Below are positions 41,301 to 52,167 of a stretch of DNA of 64,000 bases, piece by piece. The stretch comes from Multifurca ochricompacta. Its lineage: Eukaryota; Basidiomycota; Agaricomycetes; Russulales; Russulaceae. The DNA lies in NCBI GenBank assembly GCA_022496185.1, contig WTXG01000195.1:1-64000 (forward strand), in the 5' to 3' direction. Position 1 is the stretch's first letter; every line of letters begins with the position of its first letter. Made by a program: the position numbers and the translations under genes. The notes under the pieces are model-generated. The model saw nothing but the letters and a program-made list of their open reading frames with translations, made no database searches and had not been told where the DNA came from.

Positions 41301-42437
41301 ATGGCACCTGTGTTCACTTTCCCACCCTCTGCTGCAATCGAGATCCTAGATGGATCAAACTGGCCAGTCTGGTCAGCGCAAATGATGGCCCTGTTCCATT
41401 TGAATGGCGTCCGGAACCACCTGCTTGAAGACAAGCCTGCTAGCCCTCCTGCTGACTGGGAGGCTACTGAAGGGGTTCTCTTAGCAATCCTCAAGCTCTA
41501 TGCTCAGAAGGATGTCTGGACAGCCATGGCAGATGATACTAAGTTTGTCACATGTAAAGCAAAATGGGACGAGCTCAAACGTGTCTATGGGGGAGTTGGA
41601 TCTATGTCCGCATTCAATACTTGGTCTGCCCTCACTGGCACTGTGCTGGACAAGTCCTCCCCCATGCTCCCGCAATTGCAGAAACTCAATGATGCCCGTG
41701 TCACACTGAAAAACAATGAGATGGAGATTTCAGATCTCCAGTTTAGTTTCATCCTGATCAAAGCACTACCCAATTGTACTCTGCCATCGCGTCCACCATA
41801 CTAGCATCTGGATCGCTGAAGGATCTTACCCCTCAGACTATCCAAGAGTGGATTCTGAATGAGGAAGGTCATTGATCTGGTGGTTCCACCTCACTCAACA
41901 AAGCCGCGCCCATCAAACAAAAGCATGACAAGAAGAATACCAAATGTTTCTATTGTCAGAAGAAAGGGCACAAGGCAGTAGAGTGCTGGAAGAAGAAAAA
42001 GGATCTGGAGGAGAAGAAGGGATTGGAGACCATGCAGGCCAGTAACAAGGCTGTTAACGCACTTAGCAGTTCAGACAGCATCTATCGTAGAGATAGGCGA
42101 TGACAATGATGATCTCCATGTTTCCCTTTACTCGGCTGTGCGATCATGTTGGATGATGGATTCTGGCACAACATCATATCACCCCAAATCAGTCTGACTT
42201 TATTCAGTATACTCAGCGGCTGGCATTGTATGCCTGGGAGATAACTTGAATGTGCAACAAATTGGGGTTGGGACTGTGGTATTCAAGACCACTGCAGGTA
42301 GTAGAGGTTCTGAGATCACCTTGAGCAACATGCTGCACATACCAGACATTACAATGCATTTCATTTCTATGCGTGCACTTGCTCAGAAGGGGGCTCAGAT
42401 CTCTTTCACAGATAAGATTTTCACGATCTCAGTCTGA
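41301..42437 (+). pseudogene. Copia-B gag and protease
   Basis: ATG at 41301 (MAPVFTFPPSAAIEILDGSN). Gag is open to 41804, where a shift occurs (NCTLPSR). Then the knuckle CFYCQKKGHKAVEC near 41947-41990, the protease WMMDSGTTS near 42150, frame 42246-42437 (NMLHIPDITMHFISMRALAQ) and a TGA. Compared with copia-A it is much less damaged. Confidence 0.83.
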
Positions 42438-42443
42438 GACTGG

Positions 42444-43359
42444 ATGGTAGCGCAGGGTTACCTGGAGGACAACCTATACTGGCTGGATGCCTCCATGGCT
42501 GGACTCAATGTGCACACTCAAACGTCGCAACCTATCGACATCTGGCATTGCTGCATGGGGCATATGTCATACAATGCCCTCAAGTGGTATCATGAATCCA
42601 TCAAGGGGATATCATTTGATGCTCGATCGATCAACATCAGTCGCCATGCCCCAGGTGCGAGCTCAGGAAACACATGCACTCCCCTTCAAGTCCTCTCACA
42701 AGTGATTGGACTGGCGGCTACAGATTGTTCACAGCATCTGGCCAGCCCGATGCAGGTTCAGTCTATTCAAGGCGTGCTCTACGTTGCAACATTTATCGAC
42801 GACTACTCTAGACATGGTGTGGTCTACTTCCTCAGATCCAAAGATCAGTGTGCAACAGCATTTCGGAAATTCCTAGCTTGGGCTGAGACTCAATCTTCAG
42901 AAAAAATGCTGGCCTTGCACTCAGATCGTGGGGGGGAGTACATGTCAGGCATGCTTAGAGCTGTACTGGATGAATGGGGGATGAGCATAAGTTGACAATG
43001 CTGGGATCGCTGCAACAAAATGGCATAGCTGAGAGATGGAACAGGACCATCATGGACAAGGCTGCTCTATGCTACACAGTGCTGGCCTGTCCCTTGGCTT
43101 CTGGGAGTTGGCAGTGGACACTGCCATTCATACTTACAACAGAACTCCCACCTGAACTATAGGTTGGCGCATGCCTCACGAGCTCTGGAGTGCTGGTCAC
43201 ACTCCAGACATCTCTTATTTCCGCGTCTTCAGATGCAAGGCATATGTTCATGTGCCTGAGAACAAGCGTAGAAAGCTCGATCCGAGATCAATCGAGATGA
43301 TGCTTGTTGGGTATGAGCCGGGTTCTAAGGGTTACCGGCTATGGAACAAGAGTACCTGA
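42444..43359 (+). pseudogene. Copia-B integrase
   Basis: Pre-integrase IWHCCMGHMSYNALKWYHES; core with FIDDYSRHGVVYF, LHSDRGGEYMSG (second Asp) and, after a shift near 42990, QQNGIAERWNRTIM (Glu). The first HSDL region is shifted near 42720. The C-terminal part ELWSAGHTPDISYFRVF continues to 43359. Confidence 0.8.
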
Positions 43360-45316
43360 GCAGTCATCCTGTTGCGCGACATGACATTCGACAAGCGCTC
43401 CTTCCCATTTCAGGACAATGGTGAGCTGTCCATTCATTCTGATCAACCTAAGGCCCTGGAGGGGCCACTGGCCATTACATTCCCTATGGCTGTCCCTACC
43501 AAACTCAAGGGGAGGTCGATCCGCCAAGGACCCATCCCCTGTTGCCACACAAACCCCAAGTTCTGGTAATACAGTCTGGGTACCCACCTTCATGCCCTGC
43601 AATGCAAGAGCCTCCGCCCTGCGCGCCACACAACCAGTTTCTCTGGACTCAGGGACCGTTGTCCCCACTTTGGAGGACGTGCCCCCTCAGAGACTGCGAG
43701 AGAATCCTCACAGGAATCCATGCTACTTTGGCGAAGATAATGCCAAGTTAGGTGAGGATGGGTGACTCAGGCATCATGCTCTGCTTGTGGCAGCTGCATA
43801 TAGTGATCTGCTCATTATTGGGAGGATAAGTCAGACTACGCTAGCACTGGCAGGACGTGTGCCAATATGAAATGGACGCACTAGCCAAGAATGGAACTTG
43901 GACATGTGGACTTACCAGCCGATCGGAAGGCTGTGAAGTCCAAGTGGGTTTTCAAGTGCAAAGCCGATGGACGCTTTGCGCACGCTTAGTTGCTAAGGGA
44001 TTCATGCAAATTCAAGGTATTGATTATGATGAAACATTTTCTCCAGTAGCCCGGTTCGAGTCTTTGAGACTACTGCTAGCATTGGCCACACTAGAGGATT
44101 GGGAGATCCATCAAATGGACATCAAGTTGGCATTCCTGAACAGACTACTGGATGAGGAAATTTATATGGAGCAACGGAGGGTTTCATCACATCAGGCCAG
44201 ACAAATAAGGTATGCCTACTGAAAAAGGCAATTTACAGACTCAAACAAGCCTCACATGCATGGAACTTGCAATTCCATGGAGTTCTATTGGAGCTCAGCT
44301 TCACCACACATTTTCTGATGCCAGGGTATACATGCATCATCGCCAAGACAGGGAGGGTACAGCAATTATAATCCTCTATGTCGATGACATCACTATCTTA
44401 GGCAATACTCTCAAGGAGGTTAACTGGATCAAGGGGATCTTATCTAAGTGCTATGAAATGACAGATCTAGGTGAGATCGACTCATATCTTGGAGTCCAGA
44501 TCACATGCGACAGATCTATCAAGCATCTGGAAATTGATCAATCATGGTACATTGGAGAGATTGTTGCACACTTTGGGATGGCAGATGCGAACCCCGCATG
44601 CACACCACTCCCTGCTGGGGCAGATGTCCATCTGGTAAAGCACACTGAACAGGCTACTCAAACAGAAATCACTTATTATCAACAAATTATTGGGAGCCTT
44701 CTGTACATGCAAATTGGGACTCGCCCTGACATATCTTTTGCTGTAGCGCATCTTGCACAGTATGCAGCAAATCCTTTGCCGCAACACCTGTGACTTGCCA
44801 AATATGTGCTGGCTTATCTAAGGAGCACAGCCAACCTTAGGCTTCGCTACAATGGAGCGCGCGGAGAGGGACTTGTCAGCTACTCAGACTCTAGTCTTGG
44901 GGACCACGCCGACAATCACCATTCCACCTTGGGCTACTCTTTTTACTTGCTGACTCATCCATTTCTTGGACCTCGCATAAGCAGAAGACTGTTGCCCAAA
45001 GCACCACTCACGCAGAGTACATGGCACTTGCCGAAGCAGCAAATCAAGCCACTTGGTACGGAGCTTCCTCTTGGAACTTGGCTACAATGTTACAGATCGA
45101 TTCCCTTACATGGCAATAACAAAGGGGCAGTGGACTTGGCTCTCAACCCCTGACCGGGTGAAGATCCAAACATATTGCTATCAAATTCCAGCCATTCGCA
45201 AATATGTTGAACAGGGACACATCAATCTAATCAGGACACCCTCTGGAGAAATGCTAGCTGATGGATTACAAAACCACACACGCATATGCAACTCCAAGAC
45301 TTCGTCACTGGACTAG
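43360..45316 (+). pseudogene. Copia-B reverse transcriptase and RNase H
   Basis: After a linker (43372-43765), the polymerase pieces are QIQGIDYDETFSPVARFESL (near 44010), IHQMDIKLAFLNRLLDE, and 44212-44793 with YVDD at 44377-44388, SYLGVQITCDRS and GSLLYMQIGTRPDISFAVAH. RNase H follows after a TGA (44791): YSDSSLGDHADNHHSTLGYS, and in another frame HAEYMALAEAANQATW. The element ends with an ADGL tail near 45280. Confidence 0.85.
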
Positions 45317-45354
45317 GACTTATCTAATCCAGGATTGTCTCAATCACGGGGGGA

Positions 45355-45754
45355 TGTCAGAAATGGATCAATATGGCCAGGTCAGATCAATCGCTAAGTG
45401 TGTGGTACTAACAAGCGAGTTGTGTGTTGTGCAGTAGCAACGGACTGTGTTTCACCTTCCTGTGAATACTTTGATACCTTACTTGATTAGACACAATCCT
45501 TTTGTCTTGGTTACTATAAGCACAGTCATTTACAGTATTTAAGGACACTCTCACTGTACGGTTCACTTCAGTTCTGACCATCACAACTGAAGTGAGTATT
45601 CTGTTATCTTATCTTTACCTATGTAGCTAACGCACACTAGTTATAACTACCATTCTAGGTAAAGACTAATTAATATACAGTTCTGACCATCACAACTGAA
45701 TTATAACTACCATTCTAGGTAGTTTGGATTATCTAACCTCAGGCTGCATTCTTT
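45355..45754 (+). repeat. Copia-B 3' LTR
   Basis: It begins TGTCAGAAATGGATC after the polypurine tract CACGGGGGGA (45345-45354) and stops at GCATTCTTT. The next bases GGGCCACATAC belong to copia-D gag. The GGGCC at the junction also occurs in the primer site after the 5' LTR, so a microhomology deletion may have formed it. Confidence 0.83.
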
Positions 45755-46430
45755 GGGCCACATACAATTTGTGGCTTGCCCTGGTGTCCTTCCATTTGGA
45801 TGAAGGACAGTCATTTAGAACCCAATTACAAAAGGTTCTAGATGCCAGGAGTACCCTTAGGGAGAATGGGATGGAGGTCAATGACCTCCAGATGAGCTTC
45901 ATTTTATTGAAAGCTCTCCCTGACTCCTACAGTGCCATTGCTGGCTCCATACTGGCCTCTGGCAACCCAGAATGACTCTCTCCTCAGGACCTTGTGCAGA
46001 GGTTCCTAAATGAGGAAAGTCATCTGGCAGGTCCCTCAGGAAGTGGTAGTGCTGTCCTATCTAAGGCAGCACCTGTCAAAGCAAACAAACCAAAAAATTT
46101 ATCACCACTTCCTGCTGCTGCCCCTGGTTCACAAGGGGTGGTCTGCTTCTATTGTCAAAAGCCTGGACACAAGTCCAATGCTTGTGCAAAGAAGAAGAAG
46201 GACCTGGAAAATGCCAAAAAGGGCAAGGCAGGGAACAAGAAGAGGGCTGAGGCCCAACATGTACATACTATAGCCACTGTAGTTAATGGTAGTGGCAAAA
46301 TAGAGGAGGTGCAAGAAGCACCTCGCATTTGCCTTTATATGCACACCAATAATCTGGACATCAACTCAGATTATTGGATGCTTGATAGTGGAGCAATGGC
46401 TCATTTCAGCCCTAACCTTGAAGACTTTGA
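45755..46430 (+). pseudogene. Copia-D gag and protease
   Basis: Frame 45724-45975 ends in TGA at 45973 (copia-C has an Arg codon, DRLSPQ), then 45994-46488: LNEESHLAGPSGSG, knuckle CFYCQKPGHKSNAC, Lys-rich linker, and protease WMLDSGAMAHFSPNLEDFD. The Tc1-type element enters at TA 46431-46432. Confidence 0.82.
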
Positions 46431-46432
46431 TA

Positions 46433-48025
46433 CAGTGGGTCAAAAAACTGTCCCAATGTTTGCACCATTTCTAGTATTCACTCTATAGCACCTCAGCATT
46501 TAGGAATCTGGTTATGGTGTGGCTGTATGTCTGAAAGCCCTGCTTCCTGGCTACCATGCCCAATTTGGATCAAAGAAATTGGCCATGATATAAGCATTTT
46601 ATGATCAAATCAAATCAATCAATCATCAGGACAGTTTTTTGACCCACATTTTAAATCCACTATCTGCCCAATTACTCCTTTTTTTCACCCCTTTTTGCCT
46701 TGGTAACTCCTTGAATCCTTTTAGTCATCCTTTCTATAACCTTTTGCCATCATTCTGGTGCATTTTTATTCCACTCCTCCACCACCCTCTCCCACAACTC
46801 AGGTACCCCCTTGACTGGTTAAGAACCTTCTTCAGATCCACCCAGAGGTGTCCAATGGGGCTAATATTTCAAGGGATTGGGCTATCCATACCAGGCTTCA
46901 ATATTCCTGTCTTAAAACTGCTGGCTTGCCTTCTTGGAATTGTGTTTTGGGTCATTGTCCTGCTGAAACATGGTTTCACCCTCCACCATTTCTTACTTTT
47001 CAAACCTTTCCACCACTCCACCATCCAAAATATCACAGTACTGGCATGGATTCATGATCCCCTAAACCCCTGTAAGCATTCCTAGTCCATTCCACCCCAT
47101 ACAAGACCAATACCATAAGTTCTTCCTCCTCCATGCTTGACTGTCAGGGTGGTGGTTCTGTCAGAGAGTGGTTACCATGAAAATTGGACAGTGGATGACT
47201 GGAAATGGATCTTGTGGTCAGGTGAGACTATAATGAACAGAATTGGTTCAGACAGAAGGAGCTACACTTGGAAAAATAAGGGAGAACCACCCTCTGACAG
47301 AACCACCACCCTGACAGTCAAGCATGGAGGAGGAAGAACTTATGGTATTGGTCTTGTATGGGGTGGAATGGACTAGGAATGCTTACAGGGGTTTAGGGGA
47401 TCATGAATCCATGCCAGTACTGTGATATTTTGGATGGTGGAGTGGTGGAAAGGTTTGAAAAGTAAGAAATGGTGGAGGGTGAAACCATGTTTCAGCAGGA
47501 CAATGACCCAAAACACAATTCCAAGAAGGCAAGCCAGCAGTTTTAAGACAGGAATATTGAAGCCTGGTATGGATAGCCCAATCCCTTGAAATATTAGCCC
47601 CATTGGACACCTCTGGGTGGATCTGAAGAAGGTTCTTAACCAGTCAAGGGGGTACCTGAGTTGTGGGAGAGGGTGGTGGAGGAGTGGAATAAAAATGCAC
47701 CAGAATGATGGCAAAAGGTTATAGAAAGGATGACTAAAAGGATTCAAGGAGTTACCAAGGCAAAAAGGGGTGAAAAAAAGGAGTAATTGGGCAGATAGTG
47801 GATTTAAAATGTGGGTCAAAAAACTGTCCTGATGATTGATTGATTTGATTTGATCATAAAATGCTTATATCATGGCCAATTTCTTTGATCCAAATTGGGC
47901 ATGGTAGCCAGGAAGCAGGGCTTTCAGACATACAGCCACACCATAACCAGATTCCTAAATGCTGAGGTGCTATAGAGTGAATACTAGAAATGGTGCAAAC
48001 ATTGGGACAGTTTTTTGACCCACTG
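46433..48025. mobile_element. Palindromic Tc1/mariner-type element 2
   Basis: 1593 bp, flanked by TA (46431-46432 and 48026-48027). Ends CAGTGGGTCAAAAAACTGTC. Arms 46433-47173 and 47285-48025 (741 bp) are inverted copies around a 111-bp spacer; the 148-codon frames in the two arms translate identically. Each arm carries the C-terminal DDE part of a Tc1 transposase, running outward from the centre. Confidence 0.9.
47174..47850 (+). pseudogene. Tc1-type transposase catalytic domain, arm 2
   Basis: From the spacer outward: WTVDDWKWILWSGETIMNRI, the LTVKHGGGRTYGIGLVWGGM block, FQQDNDPKH (in a second frame), and SPIPxNISPIGHLWVDLKK, the usual SPDLNPIEHLWxxLK block. The first catalytic Asp (SDE) is SGE and the last block is changed, so it is inactive. 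The left arm has the mirror copy on the minus strand. Confidence 0.78.
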
Positions 48026-49232
48026 TACATATAAAATTGATACCACCCATGAAGTGTCACTAGGTGACAACTCCATAGTCAAAACAAATGGAGTTGGCAC
48101 TGTGACCATCAGGACAGATCAAGGTTTTGACTTGGAATTGAGCAATGTCCTTCACATGCCAGGAGGTCATAAAATACTCTCCACTAGTGCCCTAGTAGAA
48201 AAAGGGGCAACTGTCTTCTTTGATAATAAGGCAACAATAAAATATGGCAAAAACATCATAGCAGAAGCATGGAAGTTTGGCAAATTGTATTGGGTACTAG
48301 GCAAACATATCCTAAATAGTATCCATACAACTGCATCTGCCTCACTAGACATCTGGCATCAAAGAATGGGTCATATGTCAAAAGAGGCCCTGAAGAGATA
48401 TGCTCCTGAGGCAGTTAAAGGCCTCAAAATTAATAATAGCCAAGTGGAAGACAAGCCATGCTATGGCTGTGAAATGGGCAAGTCCCATCATCTTCCATTT
48501 CCCCCATCTTCAAAGCATGCATCAGCCCCCCTCAAGATCCTTCATAGTGATCTTGTAGGACCCTTGCAGTGCAGTTCAATACAAGGGAATCTATACTTTG
48601 CCACCTTCTTGGATGACTTTAGCAGATATGCTTTAATTGTTCCAATGAAGTCTAAAGATCTGTTTACACCAGTTTTCAGTAAACTGAAGACACTACTTGA
48701 AAACAAATTTAATCATAAAATCAAGTGTCTTCATACAGATTGTGGTGGGGAGTATGTGAACAAGGCACTGAAGGCTACACTTGAAGATTTTGGCATAGAG
48801 CATAAACTCATGATGTCATATAGTCCACAACAGAATGGAAGGGCTGAGAGATTCAATAGAACCATTATGGAAAAAGGCACTAGCATGCTGCACAATGCTG
48901 GCCTGTCTCTTGGTTTTTGGGAGTGTGCTGTTGAGACAGCATGTCACATCTATAATAGAACTCCCATCTGTTCTAATAAGTGGAAAACTCTGCTTGAGCT
49001 TCTGGTTGGGAACAAACCAGATGTCTCATACTTTAAGGTCTTTGGTTGCAAAGCCTATTATCATGTTCCAGAGGGCAAGCGGCATAAATTAGATCCCAAA
49101 GCTAGGGAAGCCATCTTTGTTGGGTATGAGCCCACCTCTAAGGGCTATACACTTTGGGATAGTTGTATCCAGTCTCTCATTTTTCATGAGATGTTACATT
49201 TGATGAGAGATCCTTCCCATCCCACTCTGTGA
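48015..49232 (+). CDS. Copia-D integrase, open frame
   Basis: A 405-residue frame, the longest copia frame here; its first few residues come from the Tc1-type end. It contains the protease C-terminus (GVGTVTIRTDQGFDLELSNV), LDIWHQRMGHMSKEALKRYA, CYGCEMGKSHHLPFP, and the rve core LHSDLVGPLQC (Asp), LHTDCGGEYVN (Asp) and PQQNGRAERFNRT (Glu), then VFGCKAYYHVPEGKRHKLDP. All three catalytic acids are present. Confidence 0.82.
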   Translation: MTHCTYKIDTTHEVSLGDNSIVKTNGVGTVTIRTDQGFDLELSNVLHMPGGHKILSTSALVEKGATVFFDNKATIKYGKNIIAEAWKFGKLYWVLGKHILNSIHTTASASLDIWHQRMGHMSKEALKRYAPEAVKGLKINNSQVEDKPCYGCEMGKSHHLPFPPSSKHASAPLKILHSDLVGPLQCSSIQGNLYFATFLDDFSRYALIVPMKSKDLFTPVFSKLKTLLENKFNHKIKCLHTDCGGEYVNKALKATLEDFGIEHKLMMSYSPQQNGRAERFNRTIMEKGTSMLHNAGLSLGFWECAVETACHIYNRTPICSNKWKTLLELLVGNKPDVSYFKVFGCKAYYHVPEGKRHKLDPKAREAIFVGYEPTSKGYTLWDSCIQSLIFHEMLHLMRDPSHPTL

Positions 49233-49709
49233 AGGACAACAGAGCAGATAAACCTACAGAGCAGCCTAATGAAGGCGGCTCATTTACTTTACCTGGTGGT
49301 CATGTCCAACCACCACCAGCAACTGCTACACATGTTCCTGAGGCTCCTCAAGATGAGGATGACCTGGAAGAGGAACAGGAGGACATTGTACCTCCTCAAT
49401 TACCACCTCAGCCTACCACACCCATACATACAGCAGACACCACACACCCTCAGACTATATATCAGACTCCTCCATCACAAGTCATGGAACCATCCTCCCC
49501 TCCCAAAAGAACCCATGCCATTAGAAAATCTGAAAGGATTGCAGGCAGACTTCCTCAACCAAATTTTCAGAGGACAAGTCCATGTTCTGCACAATGCTCC
49601 AGGGCTATCCAGGATGATTTAGACCTGGATGATGCACAACCCAAAAGGCAGCATCATCTAAATCCTTGCTTCTACAACAAGGATAATGCAGAATTCATGC
49701 AGGGTTCTT
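49229..49709 (+). pseudogene. Copia-D integrase-polymerase linker
   Basis: Acidic and proline-rich (QDEDDLEEEQEDIVPPQLPP), then RTHAIRKSERIAGRLPQPNF and FYNKDNAEFMQGS. It breaks off at the gypsy LTR. Confidence 0.72.
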
Positions 49710-50302
49710 TGTTACATCCGGTGCGGGACGTTCTGCACAACTTGTGCGACAGTGTGTTATTCGGGATCAGATAAGAAACCAACTAGGCTTCTTGGAGTGA
49801 GACGGGATGAGTCAAAGTCAAAGAGGCTGTCCTCTAAGACAATGTTGAGCGGAAAGGTGTCAGAAACACCGAGACGAATGAGTCAAAGATTCCAAGGGGA
49901 TGTCCAGAAGACAGGCACTGATGTATTCAATAAGTCGAGTCTGAGGTCTACAGGGTAGCTACAGCGGACTTATATACGTAAAACAGTGGGCGTCTACAAG
50001 ATAAGGATACAGAGTCAAGTGGGCCCGAATATACGAAAGCGGAGGGCGTAAAGCCTGGCTTCTGATAGGGTATTAAGTAAGTGTCCAGTCTTAATGATAA
50101 GAAGATAAGGGATAATGAGCTAATGGTCCAATCATAGGCAAACAGTGAGTCAACAAGTACAAAGGGGGTCACGGGGATGGAAGCAGGGCATGGGACGGGT
50201 CCCAGGATGGAGATGTGATCAGGAAGTGTAAGGTAGGCGGTAAGGAGGGGTCATCGTTAGGGAGGGTGAAGAAAATGGGAGCGGACGGCAGGGGTTGTAA
50301 CA
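49710..50302 (-). repeat. Gypsy LTR between copia-D and gypsy-6
   Basis: It begins TGTTACATCCGGTGCGGG and ends GTTGTAACA, 593 bp, in minus-strand orientation. The left flank TTCTT and right flank GTCAC do not match. The right neighbour is gypsy-6 in the opposite orientation, so this LTR does not belong to gypsy-6 in a normal way. Confidence 0.87.
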
Positions 50303-50359
50303 GTCACGGACCATTCATGATAACAAAGAAGCTGTCAGATGTGTCATATGAACTCAGAC

Positions 50360-51811
50360 TAGTGATTGGCAGGGGTAACCCTGGGGTATCCTCGTTGGTA
50401 CCCATACCCATACCCGTACCCGTCACTATGGGTACGGGTAACCCGCGGGTTACCCACAGGTCACCCATGAAAACGTGTGCAAGTTCTTTACTTGCATCAC
50501 GCATTTTGGATAACCGGCCCGGGCCTTCCCGGACCAAGAAGATACACAACGCGTTCATTTGTGGCTGCTTAAGATCCCTCAATGACTCTTGTTTTATGTT
50601 TAGAAGATTAAGATAATTAATTATTCCATTTTTATTTTATTATTCTGCTTTCAATTTTATACAAGCACAACTAAAATCCAGTATACAGCAATGATTAGAT
50701 AGGATGTTATAGAACATTGATGAAAAGCCTGTCAGATAATTACACAGAATGCAAAAAAAATTGATGAACACATAGAAATTGGTAGGGGTAACACCTGGAT
50801 AATTGTTTTGATACCTGGGTTACCCATAAAATGAAACGCGTGCAAGTTCTTTACTTGCATCACGCATTTCGGAGATCCGGCCTGGGAGATCCCGGTCAAG
50901 GAGATATGCACTTGGACACAACGCATTCATTTATGGCTACTCAAGATCCCTCAAAGATTCCTATTTTATGTTCATAAGATTAAGATAATTTATTATTCCA
51001 TTTTTATTTTATTATTCTGGTTTCAATTTTATACAAGCATGACTGTTCTTTGCATTTCTGCGCATTTCAGGTAAATGGCCCGGGCCATCCCGGTCAAGGA
51101 GATAAGCACTTGGACACAACGCGTTCATTTATGGCTACTCAAGATTCCTCAAAAATTGTTGGTTTATGTTCAGAAGATTAAATGGATCCTTTATTTACAT
51201 TATTATTTTATTATTCTGGTTTCATTTCATACAAGCGCGACTGTCCTAGTCCCTGGATGCACATTTCTGTGCGTTTAAGTCAACCTTCCTTAATAGGAAG
51301 GAGGTCAGACCACCATGTGATGCAATGTAGTTGCTGCCCCATGCAGCTTGTAGACACACGCGGGCCTTGTTTCAATAAAGTAATTTGATAATTAAATTAT
51401 AGAATAGTCTATATTAGTCTAGAGTGTATTTTAGATAGTGCCAGACCGGCAGAATTGGTTGCGCATTAATAAAACAGATGTATCATGGTTTTCAAGAAAG
51501 TGGATCACTGATAAGGATTTTATTTTACATTGCACTGTTAATCTGCTTTGATATTTTGTAGGATAATACTAGAACATATTTAACGCCACCCTGTAGCATA
51601 CATCAGATGAGATCTTGTATTTTTGTGACTGCAGATGTGTTTTATCTCGGAAATTCTACTGATCTTATCAATGCATAATCGGCGCCTATACCCGCCAAAC
51701 CTGCCGCATGGGTACAGGTTTCCATGGGTTGGGAGCCGTATACCCGTACCCGTACCCGGCAAAACCCACAGCGCTTACCCGTGCGGGTATGAAACCCCTT
51801 GACAATCACTA
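50360..51811. mobile_element. hAT-like non-autonomous element, 1452 bp
   Basis: Ends TAGTGATTGGCAGGGGT and ACCCCTTGACAATCACTA, flanked by ACTCAGAC on both sides (50352-50359 and 51812-51819). An 8-bp duplication and TAGTG-type ends fit hAT. Removing it restores the gypsy-6 frame. Inside are repeats of CCCATACCCGTA-type near both ends and three copies of a unit of about 195 bp (about 50474, 50838 and 51047). No transposase. Confidence 0.88.
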
Positions 51812-52127
51812 ACTCAGACTCCCACCCACATGGAAAATTCACCCGGTCTTCCATGCCAGACTTCTGACACCTTACAAAGAAACATCCCTGCATGGGGAAA
51901 ATTTCCCAAGACCCCCTCCTGAATTAGTTGATGGAGAAGCAGAGTGGGAAGTGGAACAGATTCTAGACTCCCTACGTAAAGGCTGTGGGTGCAAACTGCA
52001 TTACCTAGTCAAGTGGAAGGGATTCCCAGACTCTGACAACTCCTGGGAACCAGCTGGGGATATCTTTGCTCCGGTCCTTATCTCAGAGTTTCACATCCAA
52101 CACCCAGAAGCACCTAGAGACAGTTAA
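51812..52127 (+). pseudogene. Gypsy-6 integrase C-terminus and chromodomain
   Basis: After the hAT-like element the frame reads TWKIHPVFHARLLTPYKETS, NFPRPPPELVDGEAEWEVEQ and LHYLVKWKGFPDSDNSWEP (chromodomain), ending TAA at 52125-52127. The accessory ORF begins 40 bp later in the +1 frame, as in gypsy-4. Confidence 0.82.
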
Positions 52128-52167
52128 AAGGGAATGACTTCCAGACCCTGATTGAACTCCCCAGTAC

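Larger units (their letters stand above)
40532..45754 (+). mobile_element. Copia-B: Ty1/copia element with two LTRs
   Basis: 5' LTR, half-tRNA primer site, gag, protease, integrase, reverse transcriptase, RNase H, polypurine tract, 3' LTR, in plus orientation. It is the only copia copy with LTRs at both ends. Coding frames carry scattered stops and shifts. The 3' LTR runs straight into copia-D at 45755. Confidence 0.9.
45755..49709 (+). mobile_element. Copia-D: Ty1/copia fragment, same family as copia-C
   Basis: Gag from the middle (ATYNLWLALVSFHLDEGQ), knuckle, protease, a palindromic Tc1-type element, a full integrase and linker, ending at NKDNAEFMQGS where a gypsy LTR starts. It lacks the gag start, reverse transcriptase and both LTRs. 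Confidence 0.87.

Noticed and set aside
46639..47085. 148-residue frames in both arms of the second Tc1-type palindrome as a membrane protein gene
   Set aside because: Their hydrophobic look comes from reading the transposase region antisense; the real homology is on the opposite strand of each arm.
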